Shown one piece after another: positions 1 through 7,371 of a stretch of DNA of 35,149 nucleotides. Each line of letters opens with the position of its first letter. The first letter of the stretch is position 1. Under the pieces are notes generated by a model. That model did no database searches. It saw only the letters and a list, made by a program, of their open reading frames with translations, and had not been told where the DNA came from. The position numbers were made by a program, and so were the translations under genes. Origin of the DNA: an uncultured Ruminococcus sp. (GTDB taxonomy: Bacteria; Bacillota; Clostridia; Oscillospirales; CAG-272); contig CACZZA010000008.1 of assembly GCA_902785485.1 (NCBI GenBank), forward strand, positions 1 through 35,149. The letters are read 5' to 3'.

Positions 1-1
1 C

Positions 2-772
2 GTCGTTTCATACAAGCTCCCGAGAAACCTTCTCGCAAGTATGCAGACGCTGGAGTACGACCGTTCTTTCCTCGCTTCCCGTATCCTGCTCGACAAGTTC
101 AACGGCGCGCTCATCATTTCCGGAGCTTTCGGACTTTTTCAGAAAAAAGTCGTTATCGAAGCGGGCGGGTACGACCCGAACACGATGGGCGAGGACATGG
201 AGCTTGTCGTAAAGATCCACGAATACTGCACCGCGAACGGCGTTCCTTATCTCGTGAAATACGCGACCGACGCCATCTGCTGGTCTCAGGTGCCCGAAAA
301 GCTCCGCGACCTTATGAAACAGAGACGAAGATGGCATATCGGTCTGTTCCAGAGTATGTGGATGCACCGGCGTCTCGCCGCGAACCCGAAATACGGACCG
401 GTCAGCTTCATTTCATACACGTATTTTCTGCTATACGAACTCTTGTCTCCGTATATTGAAGTGGTCGGCGTTCTTTCGGTCGTGATGGCGTTCTTTCTCG
501 ATATGCTCAACGTTCGGTTCGCCTTGCTCTTTACCGCCATTTACGCTGTTTTCGGCGCGGTCATGAGCCTGACGTCGTTTTTCGCAAGAACTCAGACACT
601 TGACTTGAAGATCTCCTTCATGGACGTTCTGAAAGCCGTCGGACTGTGTGTCTTTGAGGTCACGCTGCTTCGTACGGTTTTGGCATATACAAGATTTTTC
701 GCGCTTTTCCGTTACAGAAAAAAGAAACGAAATTGGGGAAAGATCGAACGCAAAAAAATCGATTTTCATTAA
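2..772 (+). CDS. GT2-family membrane glycosyltransferase, 3' part
   Basis: The frame is open from the window edge, so the N-terminal UDP-sugar-binding half is missing. What remains shows the second half of a processive family-2 glycosyltransferase. GEDMELVV carries the acidic pair that normally holds the catalytic base. QRRRWHIG matches the Q(Q/R)xRW acceptor-binding motif of cellulose, chitin and poly-GlcNAc synthases. After these come about four hydrophobic segments and a very basic cytoplasmic tail (FRYRKKKRNWGKIERKKIDFH is the end). The protein probably polymerises an exopolysaccharide at the inner face of the membrane while passing it outward. The next gene starts 12 bp downstream and encodes a GGDEF/EAL protein, so the pair is probably one operon and polymer synthesis may be tied to c-di-GMP. 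The sugar cannot be told from this fragment. Confidence 0.85.
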   Translation, partial: VVSYKLPRNLLASMQTLEYDRSFLASRILLDKFNGALIISGAFGLFQKKVVIEAGGYDPNTMGEDMELVVKIHEYCTANGVPYLVKYATDAICWSQVPEKLRDLMKQRRRWHIGLFQSMWMHRRLAANPKYGPVSFISYTYFLLYELLSPYIEVVGVLSVVMAFFLDMLNVRFALLFTAIYAVFGAVMSLTSFFARTQTLDLKISFMDVLKAVGLCVFEVTLLRTVLAYTRFFALFRYRKKKRNWGKIERKKIDFH

Positions 773-784
773 AGGTTTTTTTAC

Positions 785-3340
785 ATGACAAGTATGAGAA
801 AAACAATCTTAAAACTGCTGGCCGGATCGTTCCTGTGCGCGCTGATAATGATCCTTCCTCCCGCGCCTTCGCGCGCGGCGGTGGATTTCACCAGGGACGG
901 AGCCGCCGACTATTCAGGTCTCTACGTTGCCGGCGTTCCTGACGGTTATCCCGTTGAGAGCTTCGACGAAGAGTCCGGTGAATATATCGGGGCGGGCCCC
1001 ACGTTTCTTTCGCTTGTGTCGGAGAAAACGGGGTTGGACTTCTATTACATCCGCGCCGGAGGCGACGACCGCAGAGAATCTCTCGCCAAAAACGATCAGG
1101 TAGACCTGATGTTTGCGACCGGCGACGAGAATAAGGTCATAGATCTCGGAGTTGAAAAACTCAAGCTTTTCAGCCTGAGTAAAAACGGATCTCCGACGGA
1201 CGTGTACTGCGTTTTTACTTCCGTTTCAAGCGAAGCGGAGCGTACAAAAGTCCGTTCGGTCGCCGAAAGCCTGACTAAAGACGACGTCGCAAGGCTCCTT
1301 ACGACAGAAGTCTCGCAGTCCGGAGGACTCAAAGATTTCAGTATAACTCTGCTTGTACTCGGCGGAGCGCTGTTCTGCGCGATCGCTGTGATCGTCCCCG
1401 TTCTCTGTATGATCTTCAAACGCCGCCCGAAGAAACAAACGTTTTCCGATCCCTTGACCGGTCTCGGCAACAGAGCGCGTTTTGCTCAGATGTTTTCGAC
1501 CGATATTTCCGATCAGACGAGAGAGCTGTATAACATAGCGTATTTTGCTTTCGATATTGCCTGGGTCAATAACAATTACGGCAACGAAGAGGCGGACGCC
1601 GTACTGCGGTATGCCGCTCATACCGTTACAAAGTACGTAAAAGATAACGAGTTCTGCGCCAGAGTCGGAGGAGGAGCGTTCGCGGCGGCTTTCAACGTCG
1701 GCGGAGACGTTCCTGTGGAAAAACGCGTCGAGTCGATCGTCAAAAAACTGAACGAGTACGGCGGTAAAAACCCGGGAAGCGAAGGCAAGCTCCTGTTTCA
1801 GGCGGGTATATGCGCCCTGACTCTCGAAGATAAAGACGCCGAAAAGGTGCTTTATAACGCGCAGCAGGCGTACCGCCGCGCGGTAGAGGAAAAGAAGGAA
1901 TACGTCTTTGTCAACCGCGACGTTCTCAAGGATTACCGTTTGAAAGCGTTTATTCGCGAAACGGCGAGAGATGCTCTTGAAAAACGGACCTTCACACCTT
2001 ACGTGCAGTTCGTCGTTTACGCCGAGAACGGCATGATCTGCGGCGGTGAGATCCTTTCGCGCTGGGAGACCCGCGCGTTCGGACTTCTCAGCCCGGGCAG
2101 GTATATACAGATCCTTCAGGATATAGGACTCATCGTCCGTCACGACCTTTACATGATGGAAGAGGCGTGCAGGCTGCTTGAAAAGTGGCACTCCGAAGGC
2201 AAAAATTATTTCCTGAACTGCAACCTGACCCGCGTGACGATCTCGGATCCGACGCTGGTCGAGCAGGTACTTTCTCTCGCGGAACGATATAAGTTCCCGA
2301 AAGAAAAACTGATCCTTGAAGTGACCGAGGATTCCCTCGAGTCAGACAAGGAAAACGCGCTTAAAAACGTACGGCGTTTGAAAGAAAACGGTTTTCATAT
2401 AGCGCTCGACGACTTTTCCAGCGGATATACCACGGTCACGAACCTGTATGAATACGCGGTAGACATCGTCAAGATCGACCGTCAGATGGTCCTCGCTTCG
2501 GAGCATGACTCGCAGGCGGCGTCGGTTATGAAAGAGATCACGAGACTTTGCCACGAGCTTCAGGTCAGCGTGCTTGCGGAGGGTGTAGAGACCGAGGAGC
2601 AGGCGCGCAGGGTCCGCTCGATCCAGTGCGATTATATCCAGGGATATTTCTACGCGAGAGCGCTTCCCATAAGAGAGCTTGAAGGATTTGAACAAAATTA
2701 CAAAGCCAAAGTGATCTCTGCGCCCGCGGAAAGCGCGGAGAACCTTATCGTCGCTCCCGTTGACACGGTGCCCAAGGACGACCCGGTGAGACTTGCGATC
2801 GAAACGCCTGTCGTTCACGCCGCTCCTGAAGTCTCCGAAAAAGCGGCGCAGGCAGCTCCCGTAACTCCCGCGCCCGTCGCTGATGCAGAGCCGATCCGTT
2901 ATGAAACTCCCGCGCCCGTCGCTGAAGCGGAGCCGATCCGTTATGAAACTCCCGCGCCCGTCGCGGAAGCGGCGTCCGTCCGGTATGAAACTCCCGCGCC
3001 CGTCGCGAATGAAGCGCCCGTCCGGTATGAAACGCCGTCGGCTCCCGCCGCACCCGCGTTTGCCGAACAAGCGGCTCCCGTATCTGCCGTTTCCGCTGCC
3101 CCCGCTGCATTTTCCGCGGCTCCCGCGGCGGAAAGAACCGCGGAACGCGCTGACAGCGCGCAAAACGTATCTCCCGTTTCCGAAAAGACTGCCGAAAAGC
3201 CGAAAGTTAATTCGGAAAGCGCCGCCGAAAAGAATATGCTCCACATCCAGTACGGACCGTTCCGTTTGGATCTGCCGGGCAATATCGACATCAACCCCGT
3301 CGGCGAGATACTTAAAGCGATACAGGATAAGCTGGATTGA
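785..3340 (+). CDS. Membrane GGDEF(degenerate)-EAL protein with Pro/Ala-rich tail
   Basis: The 851-residue product has a signal or anchor segment (about 5-31). An extracytoplasmic region (about 32-183) vaguely resembles a solute-binding protein family 3 domain. A transmembrane helix follows (about 185-208). The GGDEF domain starts at DPLTGLGNR (about 222), but the signature is GGGAF (about 295-299), the metal-binding DxD is DIA, and the inhibitory-site RxxD position reads KDNE. Cyclase activity is therefore unlikely. The EAL domain keeps its key residues: EIL in place of EAL (E422), N of NLT, LEVTE, DDFSSG (about 542), KID, EGVE and QGY. It is probably a c-di-GMP phosphodiesterase. Residues about 640-815 are Pro/Ala/Glu-rich with a 14-residue tandem repeat, then a short conserved-looking end (HIQYGPFRLDLPG). 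AAAGG lies 9 nt before ATG 785. It may control the glycosyltransferase upstream. Confidence 0.85.
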   Translation: MTSMRKTILKLLAGSFLCALIMILPPAPSRAAVDFTRDGAADYSGLYVAGVPDGYPVESFDEESGEYIGAGPTFLSLVSEKTGLDFYYIRAGGDDRRESLAKNDQVDLMFATGDENKVIDLGVEKLKLFSLSKNGSPTDVYCVFTSVSSEAERTKVRSVAESLTKDDVARLLTTEVSQSGGLKDFSITLLVLGGALFCAIAVIVPVLCMIFKRRPKKQTFSDPLTGLGNRARFAQMFSTDISDQTRELYNIAYFAFDIAWVNNNYGNEEADAVLRYAAHTVTKYVKDNEFCARVGGGAFAAAFNVGGDVPVEKRVESIVKKLNEYGGKNPGSEGKLLFQAGICALTLEDKDAEKVLYNAQQAYRRAVEEKKEYVFVNRDVLKDYRLKAFIRETARDALEKRTFTPYVQFVVYAENGMICGGEILSRWETRAFGLLSPGRYIQILQDIGLIVRHDLYMMEEACRLLEKWHSEGKNYFLNCNLTRVTISDPTLVEQVLSLAERYKFPKEKLILEVTEDSLESDKENALKNVRRLKENGFHIALDDFSSGYTTVTNLYEYAVDIVKIDRQMVLASEHDSQAASVMKEITRLCHELQVSVLAEGVETEEQARRVRSIQCDYIQGYFYARALPIRELEGFEQNYKAKVISAPAESAENLIVAPVDTVPKDDPVRLAIETPVVHAAPEVSEKAAQAAPVTPAPVADAEPIRYETPAPVAEAEPIRYETPAPVAEAASVRYETPAPVANEAPVRYETPSAPAAPAFAEQAAPVSAVSAAPAAFSAAPAAERTAERADSAQNVSPVSEKTAEKPKVNSESAAEKNMLHIQYGPFRLDLPGNIDINPVGEILKAIQDKLD
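2869..3036 (+). repeat. Four 42-bp tandem repeats inside the EAL gene
   Basis: Units start at 2869, 2911, 2953 and 2995. Each codes for 14 residues of the type APVAEAEPIRYETP. Units 1-2 are nearly identical and units 3-4 have diverged (SVRYETP, APVRYETP). The reading frame is kept, so copy number could vary without breaking the gene. The repeats sit in a probably disordered linker. Confidence 0.9.
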
Positions 3341-3360
3341 CAAAACGAAAAAACAACAAA

Positions 3361-3408
3361 AATACCGGGATCGCTCGGCAAACAGCCGTCGACCCCGGTA
3401 TCTTTTTT
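3361..3408. terminator. Bidirectional rho-independent terminator
   Basis: Arms ATACCGGG and CCCGGTAT close a loop of about 25 nt and are followed by a run of Ts on the plus strand. On the minus strand the hairpin is followed by a T-rich stretch read from AAAAACAACAAAAA. It separates the convergent EAL and rubredoxin genes. Confidence 0.75.
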
Positions 3409-3414
3409 GAGTCC

Positions 3415-3573
3415 TTATTCCTCGGGAGCAAAGTTGTCTTTGCCGACAGAGCAGAGAGGGCACTCGAAGTCCTCGGGAAGGTCTTCCCATTTGGTTCCGG
3501 GAGCGATGTTGTTCTCGGGATCTCCCGCTTCTTCGTCGTAGACGTAACCGCATACCTGGCAAACGTATTTCAT
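3415..3573 (-). CDS. Rubredoxin
   Basis: This is a 52-residue protein beginning [15 protein letters not shown] and ending in DNFAPEE. The two CxxC-type knuckles, CQVCGY near the N-terminus and CPLCSVGK near the C-terminus, supply the four cysteines that bind one iron. The spacing between them and the [12 protein letters not shown] core are classic for rubredoxins. It is a small cytoplasmic one-electron carrier, in anaerobes often serving oxygen- or superoxide-detoxifying reductases. GGAGA lies 7 nt upstream of the ATG. The gene starts 30 nt after the stop of the membrane-protein gene at 3604-4167 on the same strand, so the two are probably cotranscribed. No partner reductase is visible in the window. 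Confidence 0.96.
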   Translation of the reverse strand: MKYVCQVCGYVYDEEAGDPENNIAPGTKWEDLPEDFECPLCSVGKDNFAPEE

Positions 3574-3603
3574 GCTTTTTTCTCCTTAATATAATTATTT
3601 TAT

Positions 3604-4167
3604 TTATGTTCTGTTTCCTTTTTCTACCAAAGACGCGCCGTACTCGCAGACGTAGCTGAACAGTATCATCAGGATACCCACTCCGATCGTGTCCGTTGTA
3701 ATGACGCTTGCGCTGAGATCGAGCGCTTCGACGTGCTGTTGGGCGATCTCTATAATGATTCCGGACGCGATCGCCTCGAAGATACTGACCGCGATGTCGA
3801 TAATCCCGTGGCGTCTGAGTTCTTTCGACGTACCGTAGTCGAATGGCGTTCCGGCGTTCAGCACGTGAGTCAGATAATTTATCGAGATCTTAGACAGTAC
3901 CGCTTCGCATGCGCAGTAAAGTATCCCGAGCGAGAGGAAACAGTACAGGGTGGGGACGGGCAGATCAGCATCGGCGATCAGGATCTTAAATACGCCGTTA
4001 TCAAAAAGAACGCTTCCGCCGAATATCGCGAGCAGTATTATGAAAACGGCACTGATACACGCGAAGACGACGCTGAGAGTAAATATGACTTTACATATCG
4101 TTTTCAGTACTCTCGCGATCTTCAGGATCTTTTCGAGTCTTTCGTTTGCATTAACAACGTTTTCCAA
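3604..4167 (-). CDS. Small integral membrane protein (possibly DUF2975-like)
   Basis: The 187-residue product has an N-terminal amphipathic stretch and about four transmembrane segments: around 25-50, 70-90, 125-145 and 155-175. The C-terminal pattern FSYVCEYGASLVE resembles the FxYGxxLQxE ending of DUF2975 proteins, but I hold that assignment loosely. No catalytic motif is visible. Translation most likely starts at a TTG (4165-4167), because AGGAGGT lies 6 nt before it and no ATG is suitably placed. A strong SigA-type promoter precedes it at 4207-4235. Rubredoxin follows in the same operon. Function unknown. Confidence 0.7.
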   Translation of the reverse strand: MENVVNANERLEKILKIARVLKTICKVIFTLSVVFACISAVFIILLAIFGGSVLFDNGVFKILIADADLPVPTLYCFLSLGILYCACEAVLSKISINYLTHVLNAGTPFDYGTSKELRRHGIIDIAVSIFEAIASGIIIEIAQQHVEALDLSASVITTDTIGVGILMILFSYVCEYGASLVEKGNRT

Positions 4168-4173
4168 TTTTTT

Positions 4174-4180
4174 ACCTCCT
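4174..4180 (-). promoter_or_regulatory. Strong ribosome binding site selecting a TTG start
   Basis: AGGAGGT on the minus strand lies 6 nt before the TTG at 4165-4167. This near-perfect anti-16S match is the reason for calling TTG as the start of the membrane-protein gene. Confidence 0.8.
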
Positions 4181-4206
4181 CTGTCGAGTAATATCGACCG
4201 TTTTTG

Positions 4207-4235
4207 ATTATACTGTATTTTTTCGCCTTAGTCAA
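4207..4235 (-). promoter_or_regulatory. SigA-type promoter for membrane protein-rubredoxin operon
   Basis: Read on the minus strand: TTGACT, a 17-nt spacer, then TATAAT, about 30 nt upstream of the Shine-Dalgarno sequence. Confidence 0.85.
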
Positions 4236-4303
4236 GTAGATGATACGGAAAAACAGCCGGAAAACAACGGAACGAAAATTATTATTTTTTTTGAAAATAG
4301 GTG

Positions 4304-4332
4304 TTGACAAATGCAAGGTTATTTGTTATAAT
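4304..4332 (+). promoter_or_regulatory. Perfect consensus SigA promoter for tRNA-Gln
   Basis: TTGACA, a 17-nt spacer, then TATAAT: no deviation from consensus. The -10 box ends 11 nt before the mature tRNA 5' end, so the leader is only a few nucleotides long. Confidence 0.93.
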
Positions 4333-4343
4333 ACGATTTGCAA

Positions 4344-4417
4344 TGCGGAATTGTGTAAGGGTAGCACGACAGACTCTGACTCTGTTTGTCTGGGTTCAAA
4401 TCCTAGTTCCGCAGCCA
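4344..4417 (+). tRNA. tRNA-Gln (anticodon CTG)
   Basis: The acceptor arms TGCGGAA and TTCCGCA pair fully, followed by discriminator G and an encoded CCA (4415-4417). The D-stem is GTGT/GCAC with a GG-containing loop. The anticodon arm is ACAGA-CTCTGAC-TCTGT, giving anticodon CTG, which reads CAG (Gln). The T-arm is CTGGG-TTCAAAT-CCTAG. The gene has its own consensus promoter and is followed at once by a hairpin. Confidence 0.95.
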
Positions 4418-4420
4418 GAA

Positions 4421-4449
4421 AAGATCCCCGTCGTTCGACGGGGATCTTT
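4421..4449 (+). terminator. Terminator after tRNA-Gln
   Basis: AAGATCCCCGTCG and CGACGGGGATCTT form a perfect 13-bp stem with a minimal loop and a short T run (TTTC). The weak U-tract may allow some readthrough into the MATE gene 40 nt downstream, for which I see no clear separate promoter. Confidence 0.75.
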
Positions 4450-4489
4450 CAATAATACGCGTATTTTGCAGAACGGGGGTGACGCAAAA

Positions 4490-5845
4490 GTGAAGGACGA
4501 CGCCGGATCAACAAACGTGATCCAGTTATCGGATCATTTTGATTATAAACGGCTTATCCGTTTTACTCTGCCGTCGGTGGCGATGATGGTTTTCACGTCG
4601 CTTTATACGATAGTAGACGGATATTTTGTTTCTAACTTCGTAGGCAAGACCCCTTTCGCGGCGCTCAACCTCATATATCCCTACGTTCAGCTGCTGACCT
4701 GCTTCGGATTTATATTCGGCACAGGCGGCGCGGCGCTGATCGCCAAGACGCTCGGAGAAGGGAACAGGGAAAAGGCGAACGGGATCTTCTCATTCGTTGT
4801 TTACGTCTCCATAGCGTCTTCGGTCGTTTTAGCAGTTTTGGGATGGATATTCCTCGAACCGGCGGCTCGGCTTCTCGGCGCCGAAGGCGAAATGCTCGAC
4901 TATTGCATAATGTACGGCTCCATACTTCTTTTCGCCGCTCCGGTATTCACGCTTCAAACGGAATTTCCTCCGTTTTTCGTCACAGCCGAAAAACCGAAGC
5001 TCGGACTTTTTGTTACGGTGGTCTCGGGACTGACCAATATGGCGCTCGACGCGATATTCGTCGGCGTCCTGTCGTTCGGACTTGCCGGAGCCGCTTACGC
5101 CACAGTCGCCGCCCAGCTTGTGGGAGGTGTTGTCCCGATCGTCTATTTCGGGAGAAAGAACAGCTCGCTCCTCCGGCTCGGCAGACCTCGGAAGGATATG
5201 AAGGCGCTCGGACGTACGGTCACGAACGGGGCGTCCGAAGTCATGACGAGCGTGTCGCTCTCGCTTGTAAGTATGCTCTATAACGTTCAGCTGCTCAAGT
5301 TCGAGGGCGAGGACGGAGTCGCCGCGTACGGCGCTTTGATGTATCTGAACTTTATCTTTATTTCGATATTTCTCGGCTACTCTTCCGGAGTGTCCCCCGT
5401 CATCAGTTATCACTACGGCGCAAAGAACAGGGAAGAGCTGAAAGGTCTGCTCAAAAAGAGCGTGATCCTGATCGGAGCGACGTCTCTTGTGATGCTCGCG
5501 ATCGCCGAATTTGCGTCGGGGCCGCTTTCTTATATATTCGTCGGCTACGACGAAGGACTTTTGTCTCTGACCGAACGCGCGTTCTTCATCTACGCGTTCT
5601 CGTTCCCGTTCGTTGGGCTTGCCATTTATTCGTCGGCGTTTTTTACCGCCCTCAACAACGGACTCGTGTCGGCGATAATATCGTTTTTGCGTACGTTCTT
5701 TTTCCAGGTCGTCGCGGTGCTTGTCTTGCCGCTTATATTCGCGACAGACGGAATTTGGATGTCGGGAGTCGTATCCGAACTGCTCGCCGCTGCCTGCGGA
5801 GCGTTGTTCATCTACTCAAAACGTAAGAAATACGGGTATTTATAA
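4490..5845 (+). CDS. MATE-family multidrug/cation antiporter
   Basis: The 451-residue product has about 12 hydrophobic segments. The two-fold MATE layout opens with IRFTLPSVAMMVFTSLYTIV and DGYFVSNFVG, a common start for Na+- or H+-coupled extruders of the NorM/DinF group. Length is normal for the family. The start is GTG at 4490, because GGGGGTGA lies 8 nt upstream. The frame stays open back through the tRNA gene, so any start upstream of 4418 is ruled out by context. It probably exports cationic organic compounds or metabolites; the substrate cannot be predicted. A bidirectional terminator follows the stop. Confidence 0.9.
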   Translation: MKDDAGSTNVIQLSDHFDYKRLIRFTLPSVAMMVFTSLYTIVDGYFVSNFVGKTPFAALNLIYPYVQLLTCFGFIFGTGGAALIAKTLGEGNREKANGIFSFVVYVSIASSVVLAVLGWIFLEPAARLLGAEGEMLDYCIMYGSILLFAAPVFTLQTEFPPFFVTAEKPKLGLFVTVVSGLTNMALDAIFVGVLSFGLAGAAYATVAAQLVGGVVPIVYFGRKNSSLLRLGRPRKDMKALGRTVTNGASEVMTSVSLSLVSMLYNVQLLKFEGEDGVAAYGALMYLNFIFISIFLGYSSGVSPVISYHYGAKNREELKGLLKKSVILIGATSLVMLAIAEFASGPLSYIFVGYDEGLLSLTERAFFIYAFSFPFVGLAIYSSAFFTALNNGLVSAIISFLRTFFFQVVAVLVLPLIFATDGIWMSGVVSELLAAACGALFIYSKRKKYGYL

Positions 5846-5855
5846 TATAAAAAGA

Positions 5856-5906
5856 AAGATCCGTTATACCGAACGCTCCGGGCGAACGGTGTAACGGATC
5901 TTTTTG
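5856..5906. terminator. Bidirectional terminator
   Basis: AAGATCCGTTATACCG pairs with CGGTGTAACGGATCTT (one G-T pair), followed by TTTTTG. The minus strand gives the mirror hairpin followed by CTTTTTATA. It separates the convergent MATE and anti-sigma genes. Confidence 0.85.
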
Positions 5907-6752
5907 TTATTTGTTTTCTAAAACAAGTACGGTGACGCTGACCGATCCGTCGTCGGATCCGTAACTTGATTTGTAGTATGGATTGGAATACAACTTCATC
6001 CCTTTTTGCGAGCATATTCCCGTTTCCGTGAAGCAATCTACGCCGGTAGTTCTGTGGGTTATCGTCTTACTTTCGTCAAAATCCGCGCCGACGGCGATAT
6101 AACGGTATTTCAAAAGGTCTATTTCTTCTTTCTCGGCTATTTTGACAACGTCGAAGGGGAGCTTTTCGCTTTCGGTCTCTATCAATTTTACCGCTTCCGG
6201 CGCTTGCGGAACTTCATTCGGCTCCTTCGTCTGTTCTTTAGCGCCCCCTGCCTTCAGGTCCGAGTCGGATACCGCTTCTTCGGATGCGGAAAACGAAGGA
6301 TCGTTTACAGCGGTTCTATCGTTCAAAAGGTCTTTTTCGTTCAGGACGTCAGATACATCTCCCGAAACGTTCGTCGAATAGGAGTAACCGTCGGTCCCCG
6401 GGCATTCCGAATTGTTCGCTTCTTTTGACAGCAGATCTTCCCGAACGCCTTTGAAGGCTAAGATCGCGACCGCAATGACCGCCGCCGCGGCGACGCCTCC
6501 GAAGACCTTGTAAAAGCGCGAAAAACGGCTCTTTTTTGGGGCGGATCTTTTGATCTTATCCTTGACTTCGGGATCGAGAGTTTGTTTTGCTTCTGTGATA
6601 CCGGCGACACGCGTCGCTTCTTCAAGAGCGGAAAAACATTCGGGACAGTTCTGCGCGTGGAGCAGGAGTTCCTCGGTCTCGCTTTCGCTCGCGTTTCCGG
6701 AGGCGACTTTATTTATGAGGCCGGCGTATTCGCCGCATTTTTTTTCATTCAT
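5907..6752 (-). CDS. Putative anti-sigma factor with zinc-finger (zf-HC2) domain
   Basis: The 281-residue product has a cytoplasmic N-terminal domain with HAQNCPEC (H32, C36, C39), the HxxxCxxC core of zinc-binding anti-sigma domains. One transmembrane helix lies at about 84-100 (GGVAAAAVIAVAILAF). A Ser/Glu-rich linker and an extracytoplasmic C-terminal domain (about 200-281) follow. It most likely holds the ECF sigma factor at the membrane and frees it on an envelope signal. ATG 6752 is chosen because it overlaps the sigma gene's end by 8 bp, the usual coupling for such pairs. I do not recognise the sensory domain, so the inducing signal is unknown. Confidence 0.85.
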   Translation of the reverse strand: MNEKKCGEYAGLINKVASGNASESETEELLLHAQNCPECFSALEEATRVAGITEAKQTLDPEVKDKIKRSAPKKSRFSRFYKVFGGVAAAAVIAVAILAFKGVREDLLSKEANNSECPGTDGYSYSTNVSGDVSDVLNEKDLLNDRTAVNDPSFSASEEAVSDSDLKAGGAKEQTKEPNEVPQAPEAVKLIETESEKLPFDVVKIAEKEEIDLLKYRYIAVGADFDESKTITHRTTGVDCFTETGICSQKGMKLYSNPYYKSSYGSDDGSVSVTVLVLENK

Positions 6753-7371
6753 TTTTATCACCGTCCGTATCATTTGACGAAATACCGTACGAAAAGTTCC
6801 GTTCCGTCAGATATTTTTTCAGAGCCAGTCTCGAGCGAACGAGGCGCGATTTGACCGTGCCTTCCGGAACTCCGAGTTTTTCCGCAATATCGTTATAGGA
6901 ATACCCCAAAACGTCGCGCAAAACTATCACTTCGCGCCCTTCGTCAGACAGGCTTGCTATGCCGTCTTTCACAACGTCGCGTATCTCGCGGTCGAGCGCC
7001 GCTTTTTCGGGAATGGCGGAAGGATCGTCGGTAGGAACGTCGAGCTGACCGGAATACTCTCCGTTTTCTTCATAGAGCGAGAGGCTGTCCGTGTCTTTTC
7101 CCGCTTTTTTTCTCGCGTGATCTATGCAGGTGTTGACGGCGATCTTGTAAATGAAAGTCGACAGCTTGCTTTCCTCGCGGAAAGAGGGAAGACTTTTCCA
7201 CAGCTTGAGGAAGGTCTCCTGCGTGAGGTCTTCCGCGTCCTCTTTGGACCTGACGCGAAAGTAGACCGTATTATATACCATATCCGAATAACGTTCAACT
7301 ATCTCGTCAAATGCTCCGCTATCGCCTTTTTTGTACTTTTTTATCAACAACGCGTCGTCAAAGATCTTCAT
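6745..7371 (-). CDS. ECF-type RNA polymerase sigma factor
   Basis: The 208-residue product has region 2 at about 20-85 (DMVYNTVYFRVRSKEDAEDL, then TQETFLKLWKSLPSF and NTCIDHARKK). Region 4 lies at about 145-200 (REVIVLRDVLGYSYNDIAEK, then LGVPEGTVKSRL), a typical helix-turn-helix. The absence of regions 1 and 3 marks an ECF (SigW-like) sigma factor. GGAGG lies about 7 nt before the ATG. The ATG overlaps the dus stop codon as ATGA, and the 3' end overlaps the anti-sigma start, so dus, sigma and anti-sigma are translationally coupled. Confidence 0.94.
   Translation of the reverse strand: MKIFDDALLIKKYKKGDSGAFDEIVERYSDMVYNTVYFRVRSKEDAEDLTQETFLKLWKSLPSFREESKLSTFIYKIAVNTCIDHARKKAGKDTDSLSLYEENGEYSGQLDVPTDDPSAIPEKAALDREIRDVVKDGIASLSDEGREVIVLRDVLGYSYNDIAEKLGVPEGTVKSRLVRSRLALKKYLTERNFSYGISSNDTDGDKNE

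Noticed and set aside
2869..3036. CRISPR-like periodic repeat
   Set aside because: The units are contiguous without spacers, in frame and coding for a 14-residue protein repeat.
2342..3562. Minus-strand Arg-rich open frame spanning the 42-bp repeats and the rubredoxin region
   Set aside because: The Arg/Gly-rich repeats are the reverse complement of Pro/Ala codons in the tail of the EAL protein. It also crosses a terminator and a real rubredoxin gene in another frame.
4301..4489. N-terminal extension of the MATE protein through the tRNA gene
   Set aside because: The frame is open, but it reads through the promoter, tRNA-Gln and a terminator. The GTG at 4490 has a good ribosome binding site and gives the normal family length.
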